Part shown: in pieces, positions 40,485 to 49,178 of the stretch
Layout of the letters: every line of letters starts with the position of its first letter
Numbering within the stretch: the stretch's first letter is position 1
Assembly: GCF_900156495.1 (NCBI RefSeq)
Contig: NZ_FTNT01000008.1
Span: 124,001-188,000, forward strand
Length of the DNA stretch: 64,000 nucleotides
Direction of reading: 5' to 3'
Source of the DNA: Williamsia sterculiae
GTDB taxonomy: Bacteria > Actinomycetota > Actinomycetes > Mycobacteriales > Mycobacteriaceae
Program-made: the position numbers and the translations under genes
Notes under the pieces: generated by a model
The model's database searches: none
Seen by the model: the letters and a program-made list of their open reading frames with translations, nothing else
Told to the model about the DNA's origin: nothing

Positions 40485-41006
40485 ATGAGCCTCACCGAGA
40501 TGAGTACGACCCCAACCATCGCGCCGGACGCGGTGGCAGTTCGCTCACCCGAGGTTTCCGACGGAGTCCGGCTCTGGGAAATCGCTCGCGACACCGACGT
40601 GCTGGACCTCAACTCCAGCTACGCCTACGTTCTCTGGTGCGAGGATTACGCCGACACCACCGTCGTCGCAACCATCGACAACCATGTCGTCGGCTTCGTC
40701 ACCGGGTACCAGCGGCCGCAGTCGCCCGACACCGTGATGGTCTGGCAGGTCGCCGTCGACGACTCGTTCCGCGGTCTGGGTATCGCCCGCACCATGCTGC
40801 AGGGACTCATGGACAAAGCGGAGGCACGTGGGCTCACCACGATGACCACCACCATCAGCCCGGATAACGAGGCCTCGCAGGCTCTGTTCGCGTCGTTCGC
40901 CGAGTCGCGTGACATGACCATCACCCGCCGCGACCTGTTCGCACCGAACGACTTCCCAGATGCACACCAGCCCGAGGATCTCTACACCATCGCTCCCCGC
41001 TCCTGA
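40485..41006 (+). CDS. ectA: L-2,4-diaminobutyrate N-acetyltransferase
   Basis: EctA acetylates diaminobutyrate, the second step of ectoine synthesis. The 173-residue protein is a GNAT acetyltransferase, with the acetyl-CoA loop DDSFRGLGIARTMLQGLMDK and TISPDNEASQALFASFA. The N-terminal part LDLNSSYAYVLWCEDYADTT is diagnostic for EctA. The ATG at 40485 has AAGG four nt upstream; ATG 40503 is an alternative. It is the first gene of ectABC. A strong hairpin follows its stop. Confidence 0.94.
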   Translation: MSLTEMSTTPTIAPDAVAVRSPEVSDGVRLWEIARDTDVLDLNSSYAYVLWCEDYADTTVVATIDNHVVGFVTGYQRPQSPDTVMVWQVAVDDSFRGLGIARTMLQGLMDKAEARGLTTMTTTISPDNEASQALFASFAESRDMTITRRDLFAPNDFPDAHQPEDLYTIAPRS

Positions 41007-41009
41007 CCG

Positions 41010-41055
41010 GATCGTCGCGCGACGGCCCGAACACGGATGCCGTCGCGCGATGATC
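41010..41055. terminator. Strong hairpin between ectA and ectB
   Basis: Arms 41010-41026 and 41039-41055 form a 17-bp stem (one G-U pair in RNA) around a 12-nt loop, starting three nt after the ectA stop. No T-tract follows. It may be a partial terminator or an mRNA processing and stability element that sets EctA relative to EctB and EctC. Confidence 0.6.
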
Positions 41056-41134
41056 TGTGTGTCGCCGCGGAGCTGCGACAAGACCTGGTGCATCCGCACC
41101 GATCATCTCCATCAAGACATCGGGAGGAACCGCC

Positions 41135-42415
41135 ATGTCTGATCTGACCACCACCACGACCTTCGACGACTCGATCTTCGCCGACCGCGAGTCCGAGGTC
41201 CGCTCGTACTCACGCGGCTGGCCCACGGTGTTCACCACCGCGAAAGGGTCGTGGCTGACCGACATCAACGGTCGTCGCTACCTCGACTTCTTCGGCGGTG
41301 CCGGAGCGCTGAACTACGGTCACAACAACCCCGCCTTCAAGCGCGCGCTCATCGATTACCTCGAGAACGACGGCATCACCCACGGCCTCGACATGAACAC
41401 CGTCGCCAAGGGCGAGTTCCTCCAGTCGTTCACCGACCGCATCCTGCTGCCCCGCGATCTCGACTACAAGGTGCAGTTCCCCGGCCCCACCGGAACCAAC
41501 GCGGTGGAATCCGCGTTGAAGCTGGCCCGCAAGGTCACCGGCCGGACCTCGATCATCAACTTCACCAACGCGTTCCACGGCATGACGCTGGGATCACTGT
41601 CGGTGACGGGCAACTCGATGAAGCGCGCGGGCGCGGGCATCCCGCTGGTGCACGCGACCCCGATGCCCTTCGACAACTACTTCGACGGCGTGGTCGAGGA
41701 CTTCAGCTGGTTCGAGCGGGTCCTCGACGACTCCGGCAGCGGCCTCAACCGCCCCGCCGCGGTGATCGTGGAAACCGTGCAGGGTGAGGGTGGCGTCAAT
41801 GTCGCCCGTCCGGAGTGGCTGCGCGCGCTCGCCGACCTGTGCACCTCGCGGGACATCCTCCTCATCGTCGACGACGTGCAGATGGGTTGCGGACGTACCG
41901 GCCCGTTCTTCTCGTTCGAGGTCGCGGGCATCCAGCCCGACATCATCACCCTGTCCAAGTCGATTGGTGGATACGGGCTGCCGATGGCGCTGACGCTGTT
42001 CAAGCGCGAGCTCGACGTGTGGGAGCCCGGCGAGCACAACGGCACCTTCCGCGGCAACAACCCCGCCTTCGTCACGGCCAAGGCCGCGGTCGACACCTAC
42101 TGGTCCGACGACACCCTCGAGAAGGAGACCGTGGCCAAGGGCGAGCTCATCCACCAAGCGTTCGCCGGCCTCTGCGACCAATACCCCGGCATCTCCACCC
42201 GCGGGCGCGGGATGGCGCAGGGTCTGGTGTTCGAGGATGCCGACAAGGCGGGCAAGGTATGCAGTCAGGCCTTCGACAACGGACTTCTCGCCGAGACCGC
42301 GGGTCCGTCCGACGAGGTCGTGAAGTTGCTGCCGCCGTTGACCACCACCACCGAAGAGCTCGAGCAGGGTCTGGAGATCCTGGCCACGGCCACCCGTGAC
42401 GCCGTCGGACGCTGA
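41135..42415 (+). CDS. ectB: Diaminobutyrate-2-oxoglutarate aminotransferase
   Basis: EctB makes L-2,4-diaminobutyrate from aspartate semialdehyde and glutamate with pyridoxal phosphate. The 426-residue class-III aminotransferase has [59 protein letters not shown] and the cofactor Lys in [23 protein letters not shown] lies six nt before the ATG. It follows ectA after a 128-bp gap with the hairpin. Confidence 0.95.
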   Translation: MSDLTTTTTFDDSIFADRESEVRSYSRGWPTVFTTAKGSWLTDINGRRYLDFFGGAGALNYGHNNPAFKRALIDYLENDGITHGLDMNTVAKGEFLQSFTDRILLPRDLDYKVQFPGPTGTNAVESALKLARKVTGRTSIINFTNAFHGMTLGSLSVTGNSMKRAGAGIPLVHATPMPFDNYFDGVVEDFSWFERVLDDSGSGLNRPAAVIVETVQGEGGVNVARPEWLRALADLCTSRDILLIVDDVQMGCGRTGPFFSFEVAGIQPDIITLSKSIGGYGLPMALTLFKRELDVWEPGEHNGTFRGNNPAFVTAKAAVDTYWSDDTLEKETVAKGELIHQAFAGLCDQYPGISTRGRGMAQGLVFEDADKAGKVCSQAFDNGLLAETAGPSDEVVKLLPPLTTTTEELEQGLEILATATRDAVGR

Positions 42416-42460
42416 ACCCGGCCGAGCAATCCACCCCGACGTCGTAGGAGGACTCTGCCC

Positions 42461-42856
42461 ATGATCGTGCGCACCACCGAAGAGATCACCGACACCGAAC
42501 GCGACATCACCGCCGAGAACGGTCAGTGGCGGTCCAAGCGGATCGTCCTTGGCGGCGACCGGGTGGGCTTCTCGTTCCACGAGACCGTCATCAAGGCCGG
42601 CACCGAGAACGAGTTCCACTACGCCAACCACGTGGAGGCGGTGTGGCTCGTCGAGGGCACCGGGCGGCTCCTCGATCGCGAGACCGGGCAGGAATACCCG
42701 CTCGGACCGGGATCGATGTACCTGCTGAACGGGCACGAGCGTCACACCGTCTTCGCCGAGACCGAGCTACGCATGCTGTGCGTGTTCAATCCACCGGTCG
42801 TGGGTAATGAGACCCACGACGAGAACGGCGTGTACCCGCTGGTCACGGTCGACTGA
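42461..42856 (+). CDS. ectC: Ectoine synthase
   Basis: EctC closes N-acetyl-diaminobutyrate to ectoine, a compatible solute. The 131-residue cupin-fold protein starts MIVRTTEEITDTERDI and has SFHETVIKAGTENEFHYANH and YLLNGHERHTVFAETELRML, the metal and substrate motifs of the family. AGGAGG precedes the ATG. No ectD hydroxylase gene follows, so hydroxyectoine is not predicted from this locus. Confidence 0.95.
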   Translation: MIVRTTEEITDTERDITAENGQWRSKRIVLGGDRVGFSFHETVIKAGTENEFHYANHVEAVWLVEGTGRLLDRETGQEYPLGPGSMYLLNGHERHTVFAETELRMLCVFNPPVVGNETHDENGVYPLVTVD

Positions 42857-42867
42857 CCGGATCACAG

Positions 42868-43785
42868 GTGACAGGCACGCCGATCGCACTGCTCCCGGAG
42901 CGGGACGAACACGTCGAGCGCGCCATCGTCGACGGCGGCGCCACCGTCGTCGACGACCTCGCCGCGGCGACTGGTCTCATCTGGCTCGGGGGGCTCGACG
43001 ATTTCCCGAATTCGTTGCCCGACAACGTGCAATGGGTACAGCTCAAGCTGGCGGGGATCGAGGCGTTCGTCGACGCCGGCGTGATCGATGACCGCCGCGT
43101 CTGGACCAACGCCTCAGGCTTCTACGCCGAGAACGTTGCCGAACACGCTCTCGCCCTGCTGTTGTCCGTTCTGCACCAGATTCCCGCGGCGGTCACCCGA
43201 CGCTGGGACAAAGACGGCATCGACCCGGCGATGCGGTCGCTGCAAGGTGCGACCGTGGCAATCGTCGGCGCGGGCGGCATCGCCCGTGCACTGATCCCCC
43301 GCCTGCAGGCCTGCGGCGCCTCGGTGATCGCCGTCAACCGTTCAGGACGCCCGGTCGATGGTGCGGCGCAGACGCTCCCGGCCGAGCGCCTGTCCGAGGT
43401 GTGGCCGCGGTGTGACCACGTGGTGCTGGCCGCACCCGCCACTGCGGAGACGCGGCACCTCGTGGACGCCTCGGTGTTGGAGCAACTGCCCGCGCACGCT
43501 TGGGTGATCAACGTGGCGCGCGGTTCACTCATCGATCAGGACGCCCTGATATCCGCCCTCGACGCGGGTTCCATCGCCGGCGCCGCCCTCGACGTCACCG
43601 ATCCGGAACCGCCCGCCGACGACGATCCTCTATGGGATCGCTCGGACGTCATCATCACCCCGCACGTTGCCAATCCGGCGTCGGGGCTGCACGCGACGAT
43701 GGCCCCGTGGGTGCGAGAGAACGTGCGGCGCTTCATCGCCGGCGAACCGCTCCTGGCTCGTCTCGAGCCGGGCCGGGATTACTGA
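42868..43785 (+). CDS. D-isomer-specific 2-hydroxyacid dehydrogenase family protein
   Basis: The 305-residue protein has the NAD-binding loop TVAIVGAGGIARALIPRLQA. The catalytic trio is Arg in NVARGSLIDQDALI, Glu in DVTDPEPPADDDPLW and His in IITPHVANPAS. It starts at a GTG 11 nt after ectC and so is almost certainly co-transcribed with ectABC. No known step of ectoine synthesis needs this enzyme. A role in ectoine catabolite handling, redox balance or glyoxylate/hydroxypyruvate reduction is possible but unproven. Confidence 0.85.
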   Translation: MTGTPIALLPERDEHVERAIVDGGATVVDDLAAATGLIWLGGLDDFPNSLPDNVQWVQLKLAGIEAFVDAGVIDDRRVWTNASGFYAENVAEHALALLLSVLHQIPAAVTRRWDKDGIDPAMRSLQGATVAIVGAGGIARALIPRLQACGASVIAVNRSGRPVDGAAQTLPAERLSEVWPRCDHVVLAAPATAETRHLVDASVLEQLPAHAWVINVARGSLIDQDALISALDAGSIAGAALDVTDPEPPADDDPLWDRSDVIITPHVANPASGLHATMAPWVRENVRRFIAGEPLLARLEPGRDY

Positions 43786-43818
43786 CCGGTCCTCGGCACC
43801 ACACCACCGTCCTCCGAC

Positions 43819-43824
43819 TACGCT
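43819..43824 (+). promoter_or_regulatory. Leaderless-type -10 of the LLM oxidoreductase gene
   Basis: TACGCT is followed by seven nt and the GTG at 43832, with no ribosome site. The gene can therefore be expressed apart from the ect genes. Confidence 0.45.
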
Positions 43825-43831
43825 CGCACCC

Positions 43832-44692
43832 GTGCGATTCGGAATCTGCATCCTCCCCGACATGCCGTGGCGCGACGCGCGGCCGCTGTGGGAGGAGGCC
43901 GAGCAGATGGGGTTCGACCACGCGTGGACCTACGACCATCTCGTGTGGGGCGGGCTCCCCGACTCCACCTGGTTCTCCTGCATCCCGACCCTCACCGCCG
44001 CGGCGATGGTCACCACCCGGATCGGGTTGGGCCCATTCGTGTCGTCCCCCAACTTCCGCCATCCGGCGACTCTGGCCCGCGAGGCACAGACCCTCGCCGA
44101 CATCTCCGGTGACCGGTTGCTGCTCGGTCTCGGTGCCGGTGGCACCCCCGACGACACCCTGACCGGGGACCGCACCCTGCCGCCGCGGCAGCGGGTGGAC
44201 CGGTTGCAGGAGTTCACCCGCATGCTGGATCTGTGCTTGCGTGAGGATCACGCCGGCGTCGAGGGCGAGTACTTCGCCGTCGGCGACCTACGCCGCGTCG
44301 GTCAACCGCCGCGGGACCGGATCCCCCTGTTGCTCGCGGGAAACGGTCCACGCTCGGTGCGCTTCGCCGCTCGCGAGGCCGATGGCTGGATCACCACCGG
44401 CACACCGTCCGACGACCTCGACACGTGGTTCACCGGAGTGGCCCGCAGCGTCGAGATCCTCGACACCACGCTGGCCGAGACCGGACGCGATCAGGGGTTC
44501 GCCCGCTACCTGAGCCTGGACTCCGGACCGCGACAGTCGCTGGAGAGCATCGGCGTGTTCGACGAGATGGTAGGACGTGCGGGCGGGTTGGGCTTCACCG
44601 ACCTGATCGTGCACCGACCGCGCCTTACCGAACCGCATCGCGCACCGCTGGAAGTGCTCGAGAAGGTGGCGGCGCGTGGTCTGCCGCACTGA
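43832..44692 (+). CDS. LLM-class flavin- or F420-dependent oxidoreductase
   Basis: The 286-residue protein is a luciferase-like TIM-barrel oxidoreductase. It has MRFGICILPDMPWRDARPLW at the start, EEAEQMGFDHAWTYDHLVWG, LTAAAMVTTRIGLGPFVSSP, SGDRLLLGLGAGGTPDD and the later IPLLLAGNGPRSVRFAAREA with ADGWITTG. Actinobacterial members often use coenzyme F420 rather than FMN; the sequence does not decide. The GTG at 43832 is chosen for the MRFGICIL start. Substrate unknown. Confidence 0.87.
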   Translation: MRFGICILPDMPWRDARPLWEEAEQMGFDHAWTYDHLVWGGLPDSTWFSCIPTLTAAAMVTTRIGLGPFVSSPNFRHPATLAREAQTLADISGDRLLLGLGAGGTPDDTLTGDRTLPPRQRVDRLQEFTRMLDLCLREDHAGVEGEYFAVGDLRRVGQPPRDRIPLLLAGNGPRSVRFAAREADGWITTGTPSDDLDTWFTGVARSVEILDTTLAETGRDQGFARYLSLDSGPRQSLESIGVFDEMVGRAGGLGFTDLIVHRPRLTEPHRAPLEVLEKVAARGLPH

Positions 44693-44722
44693 GTCGGCGG
44701 GCCGGCGATGTCGGCAACCGTC

Positions 44723-44728
44723 TATACC
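44723..44728 (+). promoter_or_regulatory. Candidate leaderless -10 of the sirtuin gene
   Basis: TATACC lies eight nt before the GTG at 44737. It matches TATAAT at the first four positions but ends in C rather than T, so it is weaker than the other examples. GAAGAG touches the GTG and is too close to serve as a normal ribosome site. Confidence 0.35.
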
Positions 44729-44736
44729 CTGAAGAG

Positions 44737-45615
44737 GTGCGCACCCGAGACGTCGCGTGGTCGCCCGCCGCACCCACGCCCATCGACGACGACCTGCCCG
44801 CGCAGGTCACGCGGATGCGGCGGATCCTGGGCGGATCCGCGCCGCTCATCCTCACCGGTGCCGGGGTGTCCACCGACTCCGGGATCCCCGACTACCGCAG
44901 TCCGCACACCGTGCCACGGACCCCGATGACCATCGACATGTTCCTGTCGTCACCGGGATTCCGTCGCCACTACTGGGCTCGTAACCACCTGGGCTGGCGG
45001 CACATGGACGCCGCCAAGCCGAACGCCGCACATCACGCGATCACCCGGCTGCAGCGCGCGGGGCTCGCCGGTGCGGTGATCACCCAGAACGTGGACATGT
45101 TGCACCTCAAGGCCGGTAACCGGCCGGTGGTGGAACTGCACGGCTGCTACGGCCGGGTGCGGTGTCTGCACTGCGGATGGCGGATCTCGCGACATCGGCT
45201 CGCCGAAATACTGGAACCGTTGAACACCGACTTCGTGCGGCGGGTCCGTGGACGCGGGGCCATCGAGGTTGCTCCCGACGCCGACGTGGTCATCGACGAG
45301 ACGGATGACTTCCGGATGATCGACTGTCCGCACTGCGGCGGCATCCTGAAACCCGACATCGTGTACTTCGGCGAGTCGGTGGCCGCAGATGTCGTCGCCG
45401 AGGCTTTCCGGCTGGTCGACGCGGCCGACTCACTGCTGGTGTTGGGATCGTCGCTCACGGTGATGAGCGGTCTGCGCTTCGTGCGCCGGGCGCACCGCGC
45501 GGGCATCCCGATCGTCATCGTCAACCGCGGGGCCACCCGTGGCGACCCGATCGCCGACCTGAAGATCGACCACCGCTGCGCCGACGTACTCGACACGTAC
45601 TGCCTCGACGCCTGA
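44737..45615 (+). CDS. Sirtuin (NAD-dependent protein deacylase)
   Basis: Sirtuins remove acyl groups from protein lysines with NAD. The 292-residue protein has the NAD motif TGAGVSTDSGIPDYRSP, ITQNVDMLHLKAGNRPVVEL with catalytic His in LHGCYG, zinc Cys pairs CLHC and CPHC, GILKPDIVYFGESV, and LGSSLTVMSGLRFV. The zinc module is longer than usual, with about 50 residues between the two Cys pairs. The GTG at 44737 appears to be a leaderless start. It ends 22 bp from the convergent proB. Confidence 0.92.
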   Translation: MRTRDVAWSPAAPTPIDDDLPAQVTRMRRILGGSAPLILTGAGVSTDSGIPDYRSPHTVPRTPMTIDMFLSSPGFRRHYWARNHLGWRHMDAAKPNAAHHAITRLQRAGLAGAVITQNVDMLHLKAGNRPVVELHGCYGRVRCLHCGWRISRHRLAEILEPLNTDFVRRVRGRGAIEVAPDADVVIDETDDFRMIDCPHCGGILKPDIVYFGESVAADVVAEAFRLVDAADSLLVLGSSLTVMSGLRFVRRAHRAGIPIVIVNRGATRGDPIADLKIDHRCADVLDTYCLDA

Positions 45616-45637
45616 CTGCAGCGTTCCGACCACAGGC

Positions 45638-46738
45638 TCAGACGGCGACCAGATCGTCGGCGTGGATGAGGGGTCGACGCAGATCGGCGGGCAGTTCGGA
45701 GGTCGACTTGCCCACCATCTGGGCGATCTCGTCGGCGTCGTAGGCCACCACACCCCGGGCGCGGGTGACGCCGCCGGTGTCGACGAGGTCGATGACGTCA
45801 CCGCCGGAGAAGCGGCCGTGCACCCCCACGACACCCGCGGACAGCAGCGACCGCCGCCGGTACGCCACCGCCTGCACCGCCCCGTCGTCGAGGACCACAC
45901 TCCCCCGGGTCTCCGCGGCGTGCCGCACCCAGAAACGCCTCGCGGACAGGCGTTGTGGGCGGGCGGCGAACACCGTACCCACCGACGCATCGGCGAGCGC
46001 GCGGTCCGCCGCCGACGCCGCGGCCAACAGCACCGGCACGCCGGCGTCGGCGGCCAATCGGGCCGCCGACAGTTTGGACGCCATCCCACCGGTGCCCAGT
46101 GCCCCGCCCGACCCCGCGATGACGCCGTCGAGGTCGGCGGGGCCGTTCACCTCGGGGATCATCGTCGCCGCGCCGCCACGGGGGTCACCGTCGTAGAGAC
46201 CGTCCACGTCCGAGAGCAGCAGCAGCGCATCCGCACCGGCGAGATGGGCGACCAACGCGGCGAGGCGGTCGTTGTCCCCGAAGCGGATCTCGTTGGTGGC
46301 CACCGTGTCGTTCTCGTTGACCACCGCGACGGCGTGCAGCGACCGCAGCCGGTCCAGGGTCCGTTGCGCGTTGGCGTGATGTGCGCGCAGGGCGATGTCG
46401 TGGGCGGTGAGCAGCACCTGACCGACCGTTCGGTCATAGCGCGCGAACGATGTCCCCCAGGCGTGCGCCAATGCCAGCTGACCGACACTCGCGGCCGCCT
46501 GTTTGGTGGCGAGGTCCGTCGGCCGCTTGCGTAAGCCCAACGGCGCCATACCCGCACCGATCGCACCCGACGACACCACGATCACGTCGGATCCCGCCTG
46601 CATCCGCTCCTCGATGGCGTCGGCGAGCCGGTCCAGGCGAGTGCGGTCGAGTCCGTCGACGAGGTCGGTCAGCGCCGACGACCCGATCTTGACGACGATG
46701 CTGCGTGCGGTGGCGATCCGTTCGCGGGTGTCACTCAT
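45638..46738 (-). CDS. proB: Glutamate 5-kinase
   Basis: ProB phosphorylates glutamate, the first and feedback-inhibited step of proline synthesis. The 366-residue protein has the kinase domain ([63 protein letters not shown]) and a C-terminal PUA domain from about residue 275. The ATG at 46736-46738 overlaps the obg stop by eight nt. proA is not visible in the window. Proline is also an osmoprotectant, but here the gene follows obg as in Mtb. Confidence 0.95.
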   Translation of the reverse strand: MSDTRERIATARSIVVKIGSSALTDLVDGLDRTRLDRLADAIEERMQAGSDVIVVSSGAIGAGMAPLGLRKRPTDLATKQAAASVGQLALAHAWGTSFARYDRTVGQVLLTAHDIALRAHHANAQRTLDRLRSLHAVAVVNENDTVATNEIRFGDNDRLAALVAHLAGADALLLLSDVDGLYDGDPRGGAATMIPEVNGPADLDGVIAGSGGALGTGGMASKLSAARLAADAGVPVLLAAASAADRALADASVGTVFAARPQRLSARRFWVRHAAETRGSVVLDDGAVQAVAYRRRSLLSAGVVGVHGRFSGGDVIDLVDTGGVTRARGVVAYDADEIAQMVGKSTSELPADLRRPLIHADDLVAV

Positions 46739-48224
46739 CGTCCGGGTCCACGTGACCCCAACCGAGCTCGTCGGTCTCACCGGAGTGCCGCTCGGCCCGG
46801 CGTAGTCGTCGCGCCTCTTTGCGCTCCGAGGCACCCATGCGGTCGTTCCGGTCGAGCCGGATGTCGGTGCCACGCCCGGTGACCGGAACCTCGTCACCCA
46901 TCGGGGTGGTCGGCTCCCAGTCGAAGGTGACGTCGCCGATGGTCACCGGTGCGCCGGGGACCGCGCCCAGGCGCATCAGCCGATCCTCCACGCCGAGACG
47001 GTTCAGCCGGTCCGCCAGATAACCCACGGCCTCGTCGTTGTCGAATTGGGTCTGCTTGATCCACCGTTCGGGTCGGGTTCCGCGCACGATGAAGCCACCC
47101 GCGAGCGCGGGATCCGGGACCACCGAGAACTGCTCCTGATCGACGGCCTTCGGTCGGATCACCTGACGGCGCGGCGGCGGCTTGGGATGGGCGGTCCGGT
47201 GGTCACGCACCAGATCGCCCAGCGCGTACCGGAGTTCGCGCAGCCCCTGTCGGCTCACCGCCGACACGCGGAGCACCGGCCACCCCCGTCGGGCGATGTC
47301 GGGCTCCACCAGGTCGGCGAGTTCCTCGGCCTCGGGGATGTCGATCTTGTTGAGGATCACCACCCGCGGGCGGTCGATGAGGTCACCGAGCCCGTGGTCG
47401 GTCTGCAGGGCGGGGGTGTACGCGGCCAGTTCCGCCTCGAGTGCGTCGATGTCCGACAGCGGATCGCGACCGGGTTCCAGGGTGGCGCAGTCGATCACGT
47501 GTGCAAGCACCGCGCAGCGCTCGATGTGGCGGAGGAACTCCAACCCCAACCCGCGGCCCTGCGACGCACCGGGGATCAGCCCGGGCACGTCGGCGATGGT
47601 GAAGACCTCGCCGTCGGTCTGCACCACACCCAGATTCGGCTGCAGGGTGGTGAACGGGTAGTCGGCGATCTTCGGCTTGGCGGCGGACAACACCGAGACC
47701 AGCGACGATTTGCCCGCCGATGGGAACCCCACCAACCCGACGTCGGCGACCGACTTCAGTTCCAGGACCAGTTCGTTGGTGTCACCCTCCTCGCCGAGCA
47801 ACGAGAAGCCGGGCGCCTTGCGGGCTCTCGAGGCCAACGCCGCGTTACCGAGGCCCCCGCGACCACCGCGGGCAGCGACGAAGGTCGCACCCTCCCCCAC
47901 CAGGTCGGCCAGGATCTCACCGGTGGGCGACAGCACCACCGTGCCGTCCGGAACGGGCAACGTCAGGTGGTCACCGTTGGCGCCATTGCGATTCGCACCG
48001 GCCCCCGGCCGCCCGTTACCCGCCTTGGCGTGCGGGTGGAAGTGGAAGTCGAGCAACGTGTGCACCTGCGGATCCACCACCAGCGTGACGTCCCCACCGT
48101 TGCCGCCGTTGCCGCCGTCCGGCCCACCGAGCGGCTTGAACTTCTCCCGATGCACCGATGTGCAACCATGCCCGCCGTTACCGGCTGCCGCTTGGACGGT
48201 GACCCGGTCGATGAACCGCGACAT
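46731..48224 (-). CDS. obg: Obg/CgtA ribosome-associated GTPase
   Basis: Obg is an essential GTPase in 50S maturation and stress signalling. The 497-residue protein has the Gly-rich Obg fold ([20 protein letters not shown]), the G domain with [16 protein letters not shown] and [21 protein letters not shown], then the OCT domain (about 340-430) and a charged C-terminal tail typical of actinobacteria. The ATG at 48222-48224 fits the MSRFIDRV start. It follows rpmA after a hairpin. Confidence 0.95.
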   Translation of the reverse strand: MSRFIDRVTVQAAAGNGGHGCTSVHREKFKPLGGPDGGNGGNGGDVTLVVDPQVHTLLDFHFHPHAKAGNGRPGAGANRNGANGDHLTLPVPDGTVVLSPTGEILADLVGEGATFVAARGGRGGLGNAALASRARKAPGFSLLGEEGDTNELVLELKSVADVGLVGFPSAGKSSLVSVLSAAKPKIADYPFTTLQPNLGVVQTDGEVFTIADVPGLIPGASQGRGLGLEFLRHIERCAVLAHVIDCATLEPGRDPLSDIDALEAELAAYTPALQTDHGLGDLIDRPRVVILNKIDIPEAEELADLVEPDIARRGWPVLRVSAVSRQGLRELRYALGDLVRDHRTAHPKPPPRRQVIRPKAVDQEQFSVVPDPALAGGFIVRGTRPERWIKQTQFDNDEAVGYLADRLNRLGVEDRLMRLGAVPGAPVTIGDVTFDWEPTTPMGDEVPVTGRGTDIRLDRNDRMGASERKEARRLRRAERHSGETDELGWGHVDPDDE

Positions 48225-48283
48225 CTTTCTCTGACCTTCTTCATTGTGGGTGGGATGCACTAGCTGGGATCCCCGGGAAAAGC

Positions 48284-48326
48284 GTGAGGGGCGGGCCCGG
48301 TACTGGTGACCTGGCCCGCCCCTCAC
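48284..48326 (-). terminator. Hairpin between rpmA and obg
   Basis: A perfect 14-bp GC stem (48284-48297 with 48313-48326) and a 15-nt loop lie about 28 nt past the rpmA stop, followed on the minus strand by GCTTTTCC. It has the form of an intrinsic terminator with a short T-run. It may reduce read-through from the very active rplU-rpmA genes into obg. Confidence 0.65.
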
Positions 48327-48353
48327 ATGGAGCTCGTGGATACGCCGCGCGGA

Positions 48354-48617
48354 TCAGGCCTGTGCGGCCTCCGGCACGATGTTGACGGTCTTGCGACCAC
48401 GCTTGCTGCCGAATTCGACCGCACCGGCCGAGAGCGCGAACAACGTGTCGTCGCCGCCACGGCCGACGTTCACGCCGGGGTGGAAGTGCGTGCCGCGCTG
48501 GCGGACCAGGATCTCACCGGCGCTGACCTGCTGGCCACCGAACCGCTTGACGCCGAGCCGTTGGGCATTGGAGTCGCGACCGTTGCGCGAGCTGGATGCA
48601 CCCTTCTTGTGTGCCAT
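48354..48617 (-). CDS. rpmA: 50S ribosomal protein L27
   Basis: L27 lies near the peptidyl-transferase centre. The 87-residue product starts [20 protein letters not shown] and has the signature GNILVRQRG-like block [16 protein letters not shown]. It has no Firmicutes-type cleavable N-terminal extension. It follows rplU by 31 nt. Confidence 0.96.
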   Translation of the reverse strand: MAHKKGASSSRNGRDSNAQRLGVKRFGGQQVSAGEILVRQRGTHFHPGVNVGRGGDDTLFALSAGAVEFGSKRGRKTVNIVPEAAQA

Positions 48618-48648
48618 GTCTCAGTCCTCCTGGAAACGAAGTCGTGGG

Positions 48649-48960
48649 TTACTTGATGCCGGTGACCTTGAGGACCGTCAACTTCTGACGATGACCCTGG
48701 CGTTTGTGGTAGCCGGTCTTGTTCTTGAACTTGTGGATGCGGATCTTCGGACCCTTGACGTGGTCGACGATCTCGCCGGTGACGTTGACCGAGGCCAGCT
48801 TGTCGGCGTCGGTGGTGAGCTCCGAGCCGTTGACGACGAGAGCGACCGGCAGCGCGACGGTGCCGCCGATCTCCTGGTCGATCTTCTCGACCTTCACAAG
48901 ATCGCCTTCAGCGACCTTGTACTGCTTACCGCCGGTCTTGACGATCGCGTACGTTGCCAT
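48649..48960 (-). CDS. rplU: 50S ribosomal protein L21
   Basis: L21 binds 23S rRNA. The 103-residue protein starts [20 protein letters not shown] and ends with the basic [20 protein letters not shown] block plus VLKVTGIK. The AGAGGTAG stretch upstream can serve as ribosome site. It is the first gene of rplU-rpmA, with a leader region of about 218 bp after rne that must hold its promoter. No regulatory structure was clear there. Confidence 0.96.
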   Translation of the reverse strand: MATYAIVKTGGKQYKVAEGDLVKVEKIDQEIGGTVALPVALVVNGSELTTDADKLASVNVTGEIVDHVKGPKIRIHKFKNKTGYHKRQGHRQKLTVLKVTGIK

Positions 48961-49178
48961 CGGAGAACTACCTCTTACTGTCACTTGTCGTTTGCTGACG
49001 CTGGTGTCGTTCGGGGCGGTGGAACTGCCCCGGCCGAAAAGCCTCCCTCGCGGCCTGCGCGCGGCCCGCACCGACGTGGTCTGGGCACAGCGCTGTCCGG
49101 TCGCCGGGAGGCGACTGACCAAGATTACGGGAGCCTGGCCGAGCGGGTCAAACCAGCTCACGCCACTCCGTCGCCCGG

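Noticed and set aside
49100-49165. Possible tRNA-like stretch upstream of rplU
   Set aside because: A phrase resembling a tRNA 5' end is present, but no cloverleaf with anticodon and T-arm can be formed.
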